NCBI GenBank assembly: GCA_963784995.1
Contig: CAWATZ010000002.1
Location: forward strand, 1,860,001-1,924,000
Source of the DNA: CAWATZ01 sp963784995
GTDB lineage: Bacteria > Planctomycetota > Planctomycetia > Gemmatales > Gemmataceae
Direction: 5' to 3'
Length of the DNA stretch: 64,000 nt
The position numbers and the translations under genes are program-made. Under the pieces are notes generated by a model, which was not told the DNA's origin, did no database searches, and saw nothing but the letters and a program-made list of their open reading frames with translations. Below are positions 35,877 through 44,366 of the stretch, one piece after another (the first letter of the stretch is position 1; the number at the start of each line of letters is the position of its first letter).

Positions 35877-38207
35877 TTGTCCAGCAAGCACAAGAAGCAC
35901 TCGCCCGGCTCGTTTTCCGCGGCGGATCTGAAGGTGCGCATCGAGCGGGCCATGAGCGAGGGGCGGTCGCAGCAAGCCCTCGACCTGGCCCGGCAGCTGT
36001 ACAAGCGCGAGCACACTGCCGAGTTCCAGGAACTGGTCAAGAAAGCCAGCCTGGTCCGGGCACGGCACCTTCAGGAGCAGGGCTACACCCGCGACGCCAT
36101 TACCCTGCTGGAAACCGCGCAGCAGCTTGACCCTGCCAACCCCGCCTGGCTGACCGCCCTGGCTGACTTGCTGGCCCGCTGCGGGGCCACCCAGAAGTCG
36201 CTGGCCCTGCTGCAATCTCTTCCCACCGGGGACCGGACGCGCGTGCTGGCCCACGCCGTCGATAGTGCCGTGCCGCAGCAGTCGGCCGGCCGGTCTCAGC
36301 TGCCGCCGGACTTGCAGCCGGAGTTTGACCGCATCCTCCTCGCCTTCCGCGAGGTCGAGGCCGGCAAGGACGACCAGGCGCGCAACACCTTGCAGGGCAT
36401 TGGCTTGCGCTCTCCATTCCTGGAATGGAAGCTGCTGCTGCGCGGTCTGCAGGCCTATTACCAGAACGACGACGCTCGCGCCCTGGAAAACTGGCAGCGC
36501 CTGGACGCCGAGCGCCTGCCGGCCCGGCTGGCCGCTCCCTTTCGCTGCCAGATCGATCCGGCCTTCCGTGCCGCCCAGCCCCCGGCCACCCAGTCGGCCC
36601 TGCAAAAGCAGATCGATCGGCTGCAGAACTCGACTCTGGTCCAGCAGCTGCGCCACCTGCGCACCACCGCGGCCAACCGCAATAGCCTGCCCACTGCCTT
36701 TCGGCAGCTGGACACCCTGTTGCCCCAGGTTCGCCAGCAAGCCCCACAGCTGATCCCCCGGCTGGCCCGGTTCTTCTACTGGGCCATGCTCAAGACCGGC
36801 CCCGACGACATCCTCCGTTACCGCCGGGTCTTCGGCCAACCGGCCGACGATCCCAGCTTCAACCGCTTGAAGGCCATGGCCCTGGAGGAGGGCGGCGACC
36901 TGAAGAATGCCCACCAGGCCTGGCAGGCCTACGAGAAGGAGGTGGCCGGTTTTTCCTGGCCGGTCGAGGAAGTCAAGCGAGCCCGGGCCCTGATCTGGCT
37001 GCACGCGGGGGAAAATGCCCAGACGATCCCCTCGAAGAAGCAGGTGGCCAAGATGCCTGCCTTCCTGCGGAATTTCCCGGGCCGCCCCGAACCGCTCAAC
37101 CCGCCGCCCGAGAAGTGCTTCCACAAGAGCCTGGAACTGGCCCCCGACCTGCTGGAAGCGCACGAGGCCCTGTTCCGCTACGAGATCAGCGAGGAACGGA
37201 CCCCCAGCGCCCTCAAGGCCGGCGAGGCCTTGCTGGAGAAGTTCCCGGATCACGTGCCCACCCTGACGACCATGGCCCGGCTGTTGCAGGATGAGGACAA
37301 GGACACCCAGGCGCTGATCCTGCTGGAGCGCGCCCTCAAGAACAACCCACTGAACCGCGACCTGCGGGTCCAGCTGAGCCAGGCCCATCTGTTCTGTGCC
37401 CGCTCGGCGACGGAGCAAGGCCGCTTCGACGAGGCGCGCCCGCATTACCAGACCGCCCTGGATTTCGATGATCGGCAGGACCACAGCAGCATCCTGTGCA
37501 AGATGGTCGCCTGCGAATTCAAGGCCGGCGAAGCCGAGCGTGCCGAGGAACTGCTGCAACAGGCCCGGGCACAATGCCCCTCGGCGCTGGACATCGCTTA
37601 CTCGATGCTGATCGAGGTTTGCCGGCTCAAGCTGGACAAGACCCTCAAGAAGCGCTTCGAGAAGGAGTTCAACGACGGGCTGGCCAACCCGCCCACGGCC
37701 GGCGACGTGGTGGATCTGGTGGAGACGGCGGCCCAGCATCACCAGGCCCAGGTCACCTACGTCGGCAGCAAGACGCACGAAAAGAAGGTGGCGACCTATG
37801 CCGAGAAAGCACGGACCAAGGTCCAGTTCACCGAGGAGCAGCTGGAGCGGGTCTGCCAGGCCCTGATCGACATGGAAGCCGGCAAGCGCAGCACTCAGAG
37901 CTACATCCGGCTGGGGCTCGTGAAGTTCCGCTCCAACCCGGCCTTTTACGTCCTGGAGCTGGAATTTGAAATGCGGGGAGGCCCCGGCGGGATGAATCCC
38001 TTCCAGCTCGCTCACAACGTGCGGGAGGCGGACCGCCTGGTCGGCGAGCTGCCGGAAGGCCCCCGCAAGGCGGGCTTGCAGCGCCGCCTGGATGCCCTGA
38101 AAAGCCTGACCGGAGCGCTGGACTCCCTGGCCGGCATGCCGTTTCCTCCCTTCTTCGATCCGTTCGACCTCTTTGGGGACGAGGAGGACGATGATGACCA
38201 ATGGTGA
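35877..38207 (+). CDS. TPR-repeat protein heading an Hsp70 module
   Basis: This is a 776-residue cytoplasmic helical-repeat protein. TPR-like units occur at about 45-120 (GYTRDAITLLETAQQLDPAN) and 420-590 (APDLLEAHEALFRYEISEER, DEDKDTQALILLERALKNNP, GRFDEARPHYQTALDFDDRQ). The tail ends in an acidic run. The TTG start is supported by a perfect AAGGAGG. Its 3' end overlaps the J-like gene by 14 nt, and the GrpE-like and DnaK genes follow, so it is likely an Hsp70 adaptor or substrate-handling protein. No named family is recognised beyond TPR. Confidence 0.75.
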   Translation: MSSKHKKHSPGSFSAADLKVRIERAMSEGRSQQALDLARQLYKREHTAEFQELVKKASLVRARHLQEQGYTRDAITLLETAQQLDPANPAWLTALADLLARCGATQKSLALLQSLPTGDRTRVLAHAVDSAVPQQSAGRSQLPPDLQPEFDRILLAFREVEAGKDDQARNTLQGIGLRSPFLEWKLLLRGLQAYYQNDDARALENWQRLDAERLPARLAAPFRCQIDPAFRAAQPPATQSALQKQIDRLQNSTLVQQLRHLRTTAANRNSLPTAFRQLDTLLPQVRQQAPQLIPRLARFFYWAMLKTGPDDILRYRRVFGQPADDPSFNRLKAMALEEGGDLKNAHQAWQAYEKEVAGFSWPVEEVKRARALIWLHAGENAQTIPSKKQVAKMPAFLRNFPGRPEPLNPPPEKCFHKSLELAPDLLEAHEALFRYEISEERTPSALKAGEALLEKFPDHVPTLTTMARLLQDEDKDTQALILLERALKNNPLNRDLRVQLSQAHLFCARSATEQGRFDEARPHYQTALDFDDRQDHSSILCKMVACEFKAGEAERAEELLQQARAQCPSALDIAYSMLIEVCRLKLDKTLKKRFEKEFNDGLANPPTAGDVVDLVETAAQHHQAQVTYVGSKTHEKKVATYAEKARTKVQFTEEQLERVCQALIDMEAGKRSTQSYIRLGLVKFRSNPAFYVLELEFEMRGGPGGMNPFQLAHNVREADRLVGELPEGPRKAGLQRRLDALKSLTGALDSLAGMPFPPFFDPFDLFGDEEDDDDQW

Positions 38208-38490
38208 TCCTTACCTGGTGCTGGGACTGCCGGCGGAGGCCGACGACGAGACCATTCGCCGCCGCTACCTGGAGCTGGTGCGCCAGTTCTCGCCGGAGCA
38301 TCATCCGCAGAAATTCGCGGCCATCCGCACGGCCTACGAGCAGCTGCGCAATCTGAACACCCGCCTGCGGCATCGCCTGTTCGAGCATGACAATCACGAG
38401 AGCCTCGATGGCATTGTGGAGGAGATCGAATGTCGGAGCCCTCGTCGCCGGCTGTCCCTGCAGAACCTGCTGTCCCTGCTCCAGAAGTGA
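38194..38490 (+). CDS. J-domain-like protein without the HPD motif
   Basis: This 98-residue protein starts with a J-domain-like fold: DPYLVLGLPAEADDETIRRR, then YLELVRQFSPEHHPQKFAAI, then RTAYEQLRNLNTRL. The helix II/III loop that should read HPD reads SPE, so it probably cannot stimulate Hsp70 ATPase in the usual way. No Gly/Phe or zinc domain follows. I chose ATG 38194 since GAGGAGG is 6-7 nt upstream; ATG 38191 is also possible. It overlaps both the TPR gene and the GrpE-like gene, which points to tight co-translation. Confidence 0.75.
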   Translation: MTNGDPYLVLGLPAEADDETIRRRYLELVRQFSPEHHPQKFAAIRTAYEQLRNLNTRLRHRLFEHDNHESLDGIVEEIECRSPRRRLSLQNLLSLLQK

Positions 38491-39494
38491 CCACGCCTCC
38501 GCCTGCTGAAACTCCTGCTTCCGAGCCCGGCGCTGTAGGGAACGCCCTCTGTGGCGTTCCGGTCCCAGACGGAACGCCACAGAGGGCGTTCCCGACAGCG
38601 CCGGAGGCCACTCCTCCAGCGGATCCATTTGCAGCCGTCCTCCGCGACTTCCAGTCCTGGCTCTCGGCCCTGCCCAGCGAACTCCCTCTGCCAGAGGCCG
38701 GCAAGCCGCTGGCCCCGCCCGAAGCACCGGAGCGGATCGACCTGCACACGCTGCTGGGGCAGTTCCTGGCCCTGCGGCACGAGGTCAACCTGCAAACGCG
38801 GTCGGTGCGCTCCCAGCAAGAACAGAGCGGCGAAGTCCTGCGCCAGCTGGTCGGGGCCCTGGACCTGTTGCGGCAGAATCAGGTGCAAGCAGCCCAGGCC
38901 GCGGCTGCGGACGCGGCCGAAGTTGTCCGTCCCCTGCTCAAGACGCTGGTCGATCTGTACGATGCCCTGGCCCTGGCGGCACGCGAAGTGCAGCGTGTTC
39001 AGGATGCCGTCCTGCCCTTGCTCGAGCAGCTGGCCACGACGGAGCCGGAGGCCGAGCTGCCTGCGCCGCCGACGTTGCCGCCGGCGCCAGCCGTGCCAAG
39101 CTGGGCCCGCTGGCTCGGGGTCAAGGGGGTGGATGCGACGGCGCAGACCGAGTTCGCCTCCCGCTTGCTGGACCGGTACAGGCAAGAACGGCAGCAGCAC
39201 CACGAGGAAACGAAGCGGGTGCGGTCCGCGGCCGAGCGCATCCGGCTGACACTGACCGGGTTGCTCACCGGTTATACAATGAGCTTGCAAAGACTCGATC
39301 GCGCCCTGGAGCAGCACGGTCTGGAGCCGATCCCATCGGTTGGCGAAACCTTTGACCCGGACTTCATGGAAGTTCTGGAGGGGGTCAGCGGTACGGGCCA
39401 ACCGTCCGGCGAGGTCATCGAGGAAGTGCGGCGGGGCTATCTGTACAAGGGCCGGATCTTTCGCTTCGCGCAGGTCCGTGTGGCCCGCTCTTGA
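38430..39494 (+). CDS. GrpE-like protein with long N-terminal extension
   Basis: This is a 354-residue protein, about twice the usual GrpE length. The C-terminal part resembles the GrpE beta domain: GTGQPSGEVIEEVRRGYLYK then GRIFRFAQVRVARS. The centre has helical, probably coiled-coil, stretches (LRQLVGALDLLRQNQVQAAQ; LLDRYRQERQQHHEETKRVR). The first 65 residues are Pro-rich and contain a palindromic-repeat insert (38531-38600). The start follows GGAGGAG. Its place between the J-like gene and dnaK supports a nucleotide-exchange role. Confidence 0.7.
   Translation: MSEPSSPAVPAEPAVPAPEVTTPPPAETPASEPGAVGNALCGVPVPDGTPQRAFPTAPEATPPADPFAAVLRDFQSWLSALPSELPLPEAGKPLAPPEAPERIDLHTLLGQFLALRHEVNLQTRSVRSQQEQSGEVLRQLVGALDLLRQNQVQAAQAAAADAAEVVRPLLKTLVDLYDALALAAREVQRVQDAVLPLLEQLATTEPEAELPAPPTLPPAPAVPSWARWLGVKGVDATAQTEFASRLLDRYRQERQQHHEETKRVRSAAERIRLTLTGLLTGYTMSLQRLDRALEQHGLEPIPSVGETFDPDFMEVLEGVSGTGQPSGEVIEEVRRGYLYKGRIFRFAQVRVARS
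38531..38600. repeat. In-frame palindromic repeat within the GrpE-like gene
   Basis: Thirty-bp arms with one mismatch (38531-38560 and 38571-38600; the inner 23 bp are perfect) surround a 10-nt loop. It encodes GNALCGVPVPDGTPQRAFPT in the N-terminal extension. Confidence 0.8.
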
Positions 39495-39515
39495 CATTCC
39501 GGAGGGACTCTGCAC

Positions 39516-41354
39516 GTGGACACCATCGTTGGCATTGACCTGGGAACAACCAACAGCGAGATCGCCATCATCCGCGATGGCCAGCCGCACGTCCTGGCCG
39601 AGGACGGCGATCCGATCCTGCCGTCCTTTGTCGGCCTCTCGGACGATGGCCGGCTGCTGATCGGCAAGGCCGCCAAGAACCAGTGGGTGCTGGCTCCGGA
39701 GCGCACCATCAAGTCGATCAAGCGCAAGATGGGCCAGGACGTGAAGGTCAAGCTGGGCGATCAGGAATATCGGCCGCAGGAAATCTCGGCGATGATCCTG
39801 CGCAGCCTCAAGGACCGGGCCGAGCGGCAGCTGGGAGGGCCGGTGAGCAAGGCGGTCATCACCGTCCCGGCCTATTTCAACGACACGCAACGGCAGGCAA
39901 CGCGCGAGGCGGGCGAGCTGGCCGGTCTGGAAGTGGTGCGCATCCTCAACGAGCCGACCTCGGCCTCGCTGACCTACGACCCCAATCAGCGCGACCTGCA
40001 GCGCATGCTGGTCTACGACCTGGGCGGCGGCACTTTTGACGTGTCGATTGTCCAGGCCCAGGAAGGCGTCGTGGAAGTGCTGTCCAGCCACGGCGACACA
40101 CAGCTGGGCGGCGACGACTTCGACGAGCTGCTGCTCAAGCTGATCTGCGACCGCTTCCAGCAGGAACATGGGGTGGACCTGCGTGCCAGCCTGGTGTCGC
40201 GTGCCCGGGTGCTGCGGGCGGCCGAGACGGCCAAGCGGCTGCTGTCGGAGCAGCCCTACGCACGCATCGAGGAGGAGTTCGTCGCCGAGAAGGAAGGCCA
40301 GGCGCTGCATCTGAACATGGAGATCAGCCGGACCGAATATGAGGAGCTGATTCAGCCGTTGCTGGATCGGACCATGGACTGCGTGCAGCGGGCCCTGGAC
40401 GACGCCCGGCTGACCGCCTCGGCCATCAACAAGGTGGTTCTGGTCGGCGGCAGCACGCGCACGCCGCGGGTGACCGAGCTGCTCGAGGACCGGCTGGGTC
40501 AACCCGCCCACCAGGAGGTCAACCCCGACCTGTGCGTGGCCATGGGAGCTTCCATTCAGGGCGGGATCATCGCCGGGCAGAACGTCGGCGCGGTGCTGGT
40601 GGACATCACCCCGCACTCGCTGGGCATCAAGTGCCTGGACCGCAGCATGGGACTGCCCTTCGAGTTTCGCTTCGCTCCGATCATCCATCGCAACTCGCCG
40701 CTGCCCTCCTCCAGGGGCGAGGTGTTCTACACCTCGCACGATCGGCAGCGCGAGGTCGAGATCGACGTCTACCAGGGCGAGTCGGACGACGTCCGCCGCA
40801 ATCACCGGGTCGGCCGGTTCCTGATCCAGGGGCTGGCCCCGGTGGCGTCCGGCAACGAGATCCTGGTGCAGCTGGACCTGAACCTGGACGGCATGCTCAA
40901 GGTGACGGCGCGCGAGCGGGCCACCGGCCTGTCCAAGCAGGTGGTCATCGAGAACGCCCTGGCCAAGTTCGAGCGTGAGGAGCGCACCGTGGCCCGCGAA
41001 CGCCTGGATCGGCTCTGGAACGAAAGCCAGCCGGAAGCGGAGGAGATCCTGGAGGATGATCTGGAGGACGTGGAAGCGGCGTTTGACGGGATGGAGGAAG
41101 AGCCCGTCGAGGAAGTCAGCGAGAACCCGACCCTGGTGCCCGGACCGCGCGAAGGGCAGCGCGAGGCGGTGCAGGCCCGGGCCTTGCTGGAGAAGGCGGA
41201 GAGGTTGCTGGAGAAGGTCGGTCCCGAGGACAAGGCGGACATCGAGGCCCTGATGAAGCGCGTCCGCGACGCTCTGACCGATCGCCAGTGGGAGCCCCTG
41301 ACGCGGGCCAGCAACGACCTGGCCGACACGCTCTTCTATCTCGAGGACACCTGA
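39516..41354 (+). CDS. Divergent DnaK/Hsp70 chaperone
   Basis: This is a 612-residue Hsp70-family ATPase. The nucleotide-binding domain is complete: GIDLGTTNSEIAIIRDG (residues 5-21), ITVPAYFNDTQRQATREAG near 118, LVYDLGGGTFDVSIV near 165, and VVLVGGSTRTPRV near 308. The substrate domain is altered: DITPHSLGIK is followed by a long non-standard loop (MGLPFEFRFAPIIHRNS). The C-terminal lid is short, very acidic and ends LFYLEDT, with no EEVD-like tail. This is likely a specialised paralogue rather than the housekeeping DnaK. GTG start, GGAGG 10 nt upstream. Confidence 0.85.
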   Translation: MDTIVGIDLGTTNSEIAIIRDGQPHVLAEDGDPILPSFVGLSDDGRLLIGKAAKNQWVLAPERTIKSIKRKMGQDVKVKLGDQEYRPQEISAMILRSLKDRAERQLGGPVSKAVITVPAYFNDTQRQATREAGELAGLEVVRILNEPTSASLTYDPNQRDLQRMLVYDLGGGTFDVSIVQAQEGVVEVLSSHGDTQLGGDDFDELLLKLICDRFQQEHGVDLRASLVSRARVLRAAETAKRLLSEQPYARIEEEFVAEKEGQALHLNMEISRTEYEELIQPLLDRTMDCVQRALDDARLTASAINKVVLVGGSTRTPRVTELLEDRLGQPAHQEVNPDLCVAMGASIQGGIIAGQNVGAVLVDITPHSLGIKCLDRSMGLPFEFRFAPIIHRNSPLPSSRGEVFYTSHDRQREVEIDVYQGESDDVRRNHRVGRFLIQGLAPVASGNEILVQLDLNLDGMLKVTARERATGLSKQVVIENALAKFEREERTVARERLDRLWNESQPEAEEILEDDLEDVEAAFDGMEEEPVEEVSENPTLVPGPREGQREAVQARALLEKAERLLEKVGPEDKADIEALMKRVRDALTDRQWEPLTRASNDLADTLFYLEDT

Positions 41355-41358
41355 GCCG

Positions 41359-41730
41359 ATGCGCTGCCCCGTTTGCAAGGCCGAGAACACCCTGGGGCCG
41401 CTGTGCCGCCGCTGCAAGGCCGACCTGACGCTGCTGTTCCAGCTGGAGGAGCAGCGCGACCGTCTGCTGAACACGGCCCGCTCCGGTCTCGCTTCCGGGG
41501 AGCGGGCTGAGGCCCTGGAACAGGCCGAGTCCGGCGACTGGATGCGCCGCGACCCGGAGTCGATGCGGCTGCTGGCGTTGGCGCACCTGCTCAACCGGGA
41601 CTTCGCTTCGGCATGGCGGCTGTATCTGGCCCTCCAGGACGGTCCCGACCTGCCCACCGCAGAGCGCCCAGGGCCAGCCAGAGCAGCAGGACCACACTCG
41701 CAGCCAGGAACAGCCGAACGCCAAGCGTGA
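41359..41730 (+). CDS. Zinc-ribbon protein closing the Hsp70 module
   Basis: This is a 123-residue protein starting 5 nt after the dnaK stop. A zinc ribbon (CPVCKAENTLGPLCRRCKAD) is followed by a helical region with LLALAHLLNRDFASAWRLYL, like a single TPR. The last 30 residues are Pro/Ala/Gly-rich and lie over the 3' end of the convergent YfhO-like gene (140-nt overlap), so the true C-terminus may be shorter or a sequence error may extend the frame. Probably an adaptor for the Hsp70 system; inference from position only. Confidence 0.6.
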   Translation: MRCPVCKAENTLGPLCRRCKADLTLLFQLEEQRDRLLNTARSGLASGERAEALEQAESGDWMRRDPESMRLLALAHLLNRDFASAWRLYLALQDGPDLPTAERPGPARAAGPHSQPGTAERQA

Positions 41731-44170
41731 AGCTCCAGGGTTCGTAGCGAAAGACGACAGTGTGGTCGCCGGCCGGAACTTCGACGCCGCGCAGCAGGTG
41801 GTTGGTTTGCAGGACCGGCGTCTCCTTGCCATCGAGGTACGCCTTCCAGTCGGGGGTCCAGCGGTCGGTCAGGACGAGCAGGCCCGGCGTCTCCATCTGC
41901 ACGGCGACCGTCACCTCGGAGGGGACTTCGGCTGCGATCCTCGCCTGGCCCTGGCATTTCTCCGGCAGGTGGATGGCACGGTTGACGTAAGCGACTCGCC
42001 GCGGATCGAACTCCTTCTGCGCCAGTTTCTCCAGGACTCGCCGGGAACTGGACACCGTCTCCACCTGTTGGGGGACGTACGCCCGCGGCAGCGCATTGGG
42101 GTTCTCCACAATCCAGTAACCGTCCTGGTGCCGGGCTGTCTTCAAAAACGAGGCATCAAGAAAGTTGAACTTCTCCGGCAAAAGAAACCAGCGCACGCTG
42201 AGCATGTTCAAGACTGGTGGGATGAAGGTCGTGCCATCGGATCCTTCCGTGTTCCGAGGCACAAACCACCGGGTCTGTGCGGTCGAGGTCGGTGGAGCCG
42301 GAAAGCGCTCGTCGCGGATCAGGTCCAGCACCTCGATCAGCGGCGCGGGATCGACGCCATCGTAGCCGCGAATGTCGCGGAGCCCCGCCCATTCGCACAG
42401 GTTGGGCGGCAAACAGAGAATGCCAAGGACGCGGCCGGGCGGACCCTCGGCGAGCTGTTCAAGGGCCGGCACGCGCGGGTAGTACAGGGACGGATCGCAC
42501 TGGGGATTCTGGTTCCAGGCAAAGACGAGCAGCTCCGCCAGGCAGAGCCCGCCGAAAAGGGGCAGGCACCAGCGCGGCAGCGGTTTTACCTGGGCCAGGG
42601 CAGTCCAGCCGGCGATGCCGAGCCCGCACAGAATCGCCCCCGTGAGGTACACCCGGCGATAGCGGTCCTGAATGTGACGCAAGGCCTCCACGCTGGGGAT
42701 GCCAAAGGGGTTCGCCTTGTGTTGCTCCAATTCAATCTCGGCCCGGAACGCGAGCGGCTCCGGCAGAAAGAACGCCAGGCCCAGACACAGCAGCCCAAAC
42801 CCGGCGAGCAGGGCCGGGAAGACGAGCAGACCCCCGTGCCAGTGGAACTCGCCGCGGCGAATCACGTCCAGGCCGATGATGGCCAGGGTCAGGATCGCGA
42901 AGGCGGTCACGAAGACAAAGCGGTTGCCGGACATCATGTTCAGGAAGGGCAGCCGAAAGATCCAGACCAGCCCCGGAATGTCCAGGGTCCAGCTGAGGGC
43001 GAACAGGCCCAGGAAGGCCCAGAACAGGGTCCGGCCCCGGCAGCGGGATTGGACAAGGCCAATCGGAGCTGCCACGAGCGTGAGCAGCAAACCGACGTAA
43101 GCCGCGGCGGAACTCTCCAGCAGGTTGCCGACGTTTTTGAAACGCCATGAGCCGGCTTGGGTTGAACCGTAGAACTCCGGCAGGAGGATTTCCGGCAGTG
43201 CCTCCATGCCGCCGGGCGGTCTTTCCTCCATCCCCTGGAATCGGGAGCGCATGCGGGCGCTGGTCTGGAGGTAGTCGGCCAGGGGCAGCAGATACGGAGC
43301 CGAGAGCACGCTGCCCAGCGCCCAGGCCGCTGCACAGACGCCCGCCGCGGTCAGATGGCGGCGCGTCAAGCGCAGGCCGTGGCAGTCGAACAGCCGCCAG
43401 AGAGCGTACAGACCGCACGTCAGCAGGACCTGGCAGGCAATGTCGATCTGGCTGCTGAGCAGAAGAACGCTGGTCAGCACGGCCAGGCACGGTCCTCCCC
43501 AGCCGGCCGGCTTCTGGATCGTCCGATCGGTCGCGGCCAGCATCCAGGGGAACCAGGCCATGACGTGGGTCAGCTGGTAGCCCTGCCACAGGATGAAGAA
43601 CCCGGTGATCGGGTAGCAGCAGGCGCCGAGCAGGGCAGGCCAGTAGCCGACCCCCAGGATGCGGCGAAAGAAGTAATAGGCCCCGAGCCCGGCGATCAGC
43701 GACTTGACCAGCTGGATCCAGGCCAGGGTCCACGGAGACGGAAACGCGACGTAGATGAAGTTCAGAGGGGCATAAATGGAATAGTAGGCCAGCGGCGTTC
43801 CCGTGAAGATGGAGGGATACCACAACGGCAGCCGGCCGGCGCGGAACTCGTCCGCGGTGAAGCGCCGCCAACCCTCCAGGACCATGACCAGGTCCAGGTA
43901 CACCGGATTGTCGGCCTTGTGGGCCGGCCGGTCCGGCGGCGGTGCGTAGATCCCTGGATCGAACAGGATGTCAACCGGCAGCAGGATCTTGCTGCCCATC
44001 AGGGAGGGACCATAAAGGATACATTGCCCAAGAACAATCCCGGCAACAACGAGGGCGACGCGGAGCAACTGCAAGCGAAGGCCGGGGCCTTCAATCCAGC
44101 TCGGAGGCGGAGGAGGGAGGGATTGGCGATCCGTCCTGCGTTTCGAGCTTGAGCGGACTGAGGATGCCAA
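41591..44170 (-). CDS. YfhO-family polytopic membrane protein
   Basis: This is an 859-residue membrane protein of the YfhO type (GT-C-like fold, linked to glycosylation of envelope polymers). After a first helix (LLRVALVVAGIVLGQCILYG) comes the loop PVDILFDPGIYAPPPD, then about a dozen helices to near 540. The outer globular region includes YGVDP-like GYDGVDPAPLIEVLD and RAYVPQQVETV. The end has WTPDWKAYLDGKE and a last helix (LFLAASVVLLLWLALGAL). The start at 44170 is TTG with GGAG 10 nt upstream. It is divergent from the glycan operon and may serve it. Confidence 0.8.
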   Translation of the reverse strand: MASSVRSSSKRRTDRQSLPPPPPSWIEGPGLRLQLLRVALVVAGIVLGQCILYGPSLMGSKILLPVDILFDPGIYAPPPDRPAHKADNPVYLDLVMVLEGWRRFTADEFRAGRLPLWYPSIFTGTPLAYYSIYAPLNFIYVAFPSPWTLAWIQLVKSLIAGLGAYYFFRRILGVGYWPALLGACCYPITGFFILWQGYQLTHVMAWFPWMLAATDRTIQKPAGWGGPCLAVLTSVLLLSSQIDIACQVLLTCGLYALWRLFDCHGLRLTRRHLTAAGVCAAAWALGSVLSAPYLLPLADYLQTSARMRSRFQGMEERPPGGMEALPEILLPEFYGSTQAGSWRFKNVGNLLESSAAAYVGLLLTLVAAPIGLVQSRCRGRTLFWAFLGLFALSWTLDIPGLVWIFRLPFLNMMSGNRFVFVTAFAILTLAIIGLDVIRRGEFHWHGGLLVFPALLAGFGLLCLGLAFFLPEPLAFRAEIELEQHKANPFGIPSVEALRHIQDRYRRVYLTGAILCGLGIAGWTALAQVKPLPRWCLPLFGGLCLAELLVFAWNQNPQCDPSLYYPRVPALEQLAEGPPGRVLGILCLPPNLCEWAGLRDIRGYDGVDPAPLIEVLDLIRDERFPAPPTSTAQTRWFVPRNTEGSDGTTFIPPVLNMLSVRWFLLPEKFNFLDASFLKTARHQDGYWIVENPNALPRAYVPQQVETVSSSRRVLEKLAQKEFDPRRVAYVNRAIHLPEKCQGQARIAAEVPSEVTVAVQMETPGLLVLTDRWTPDWKAYLDGKETPVLQTNHLLRGVEVPAGDHTVVFRYEPWSFTLGVRLFLAASVVLLLWLALGALRWAGRDRPGGPDTAAMPKRSPG

Positions 44171-44366
44171 GCGGATTCGCTCCTGGCTGACGAGGTTGCT
44201 TTGGGATCGGCGAGAACGGTTCTCATGCTAGGGACCACCCGCGGAGCCGTCAAGGATCCAACGGCGTCCCTGGGGCAATTGCGTCTGCCCGCCTCAAGGA
44301 ATAAGAAAGAGTGTGCGTCTCGATTGGCATTCCTCCGCACCACGCGGAGCAGCGGAGAGCCTTCTG

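Noticed and set aside
38394..41957. A 1187-codon minus-strand open frame opposite the GrpE-like and dnaK genes
   Set aside because: It is the shadow of well-supported genes and has only compositional repeats.
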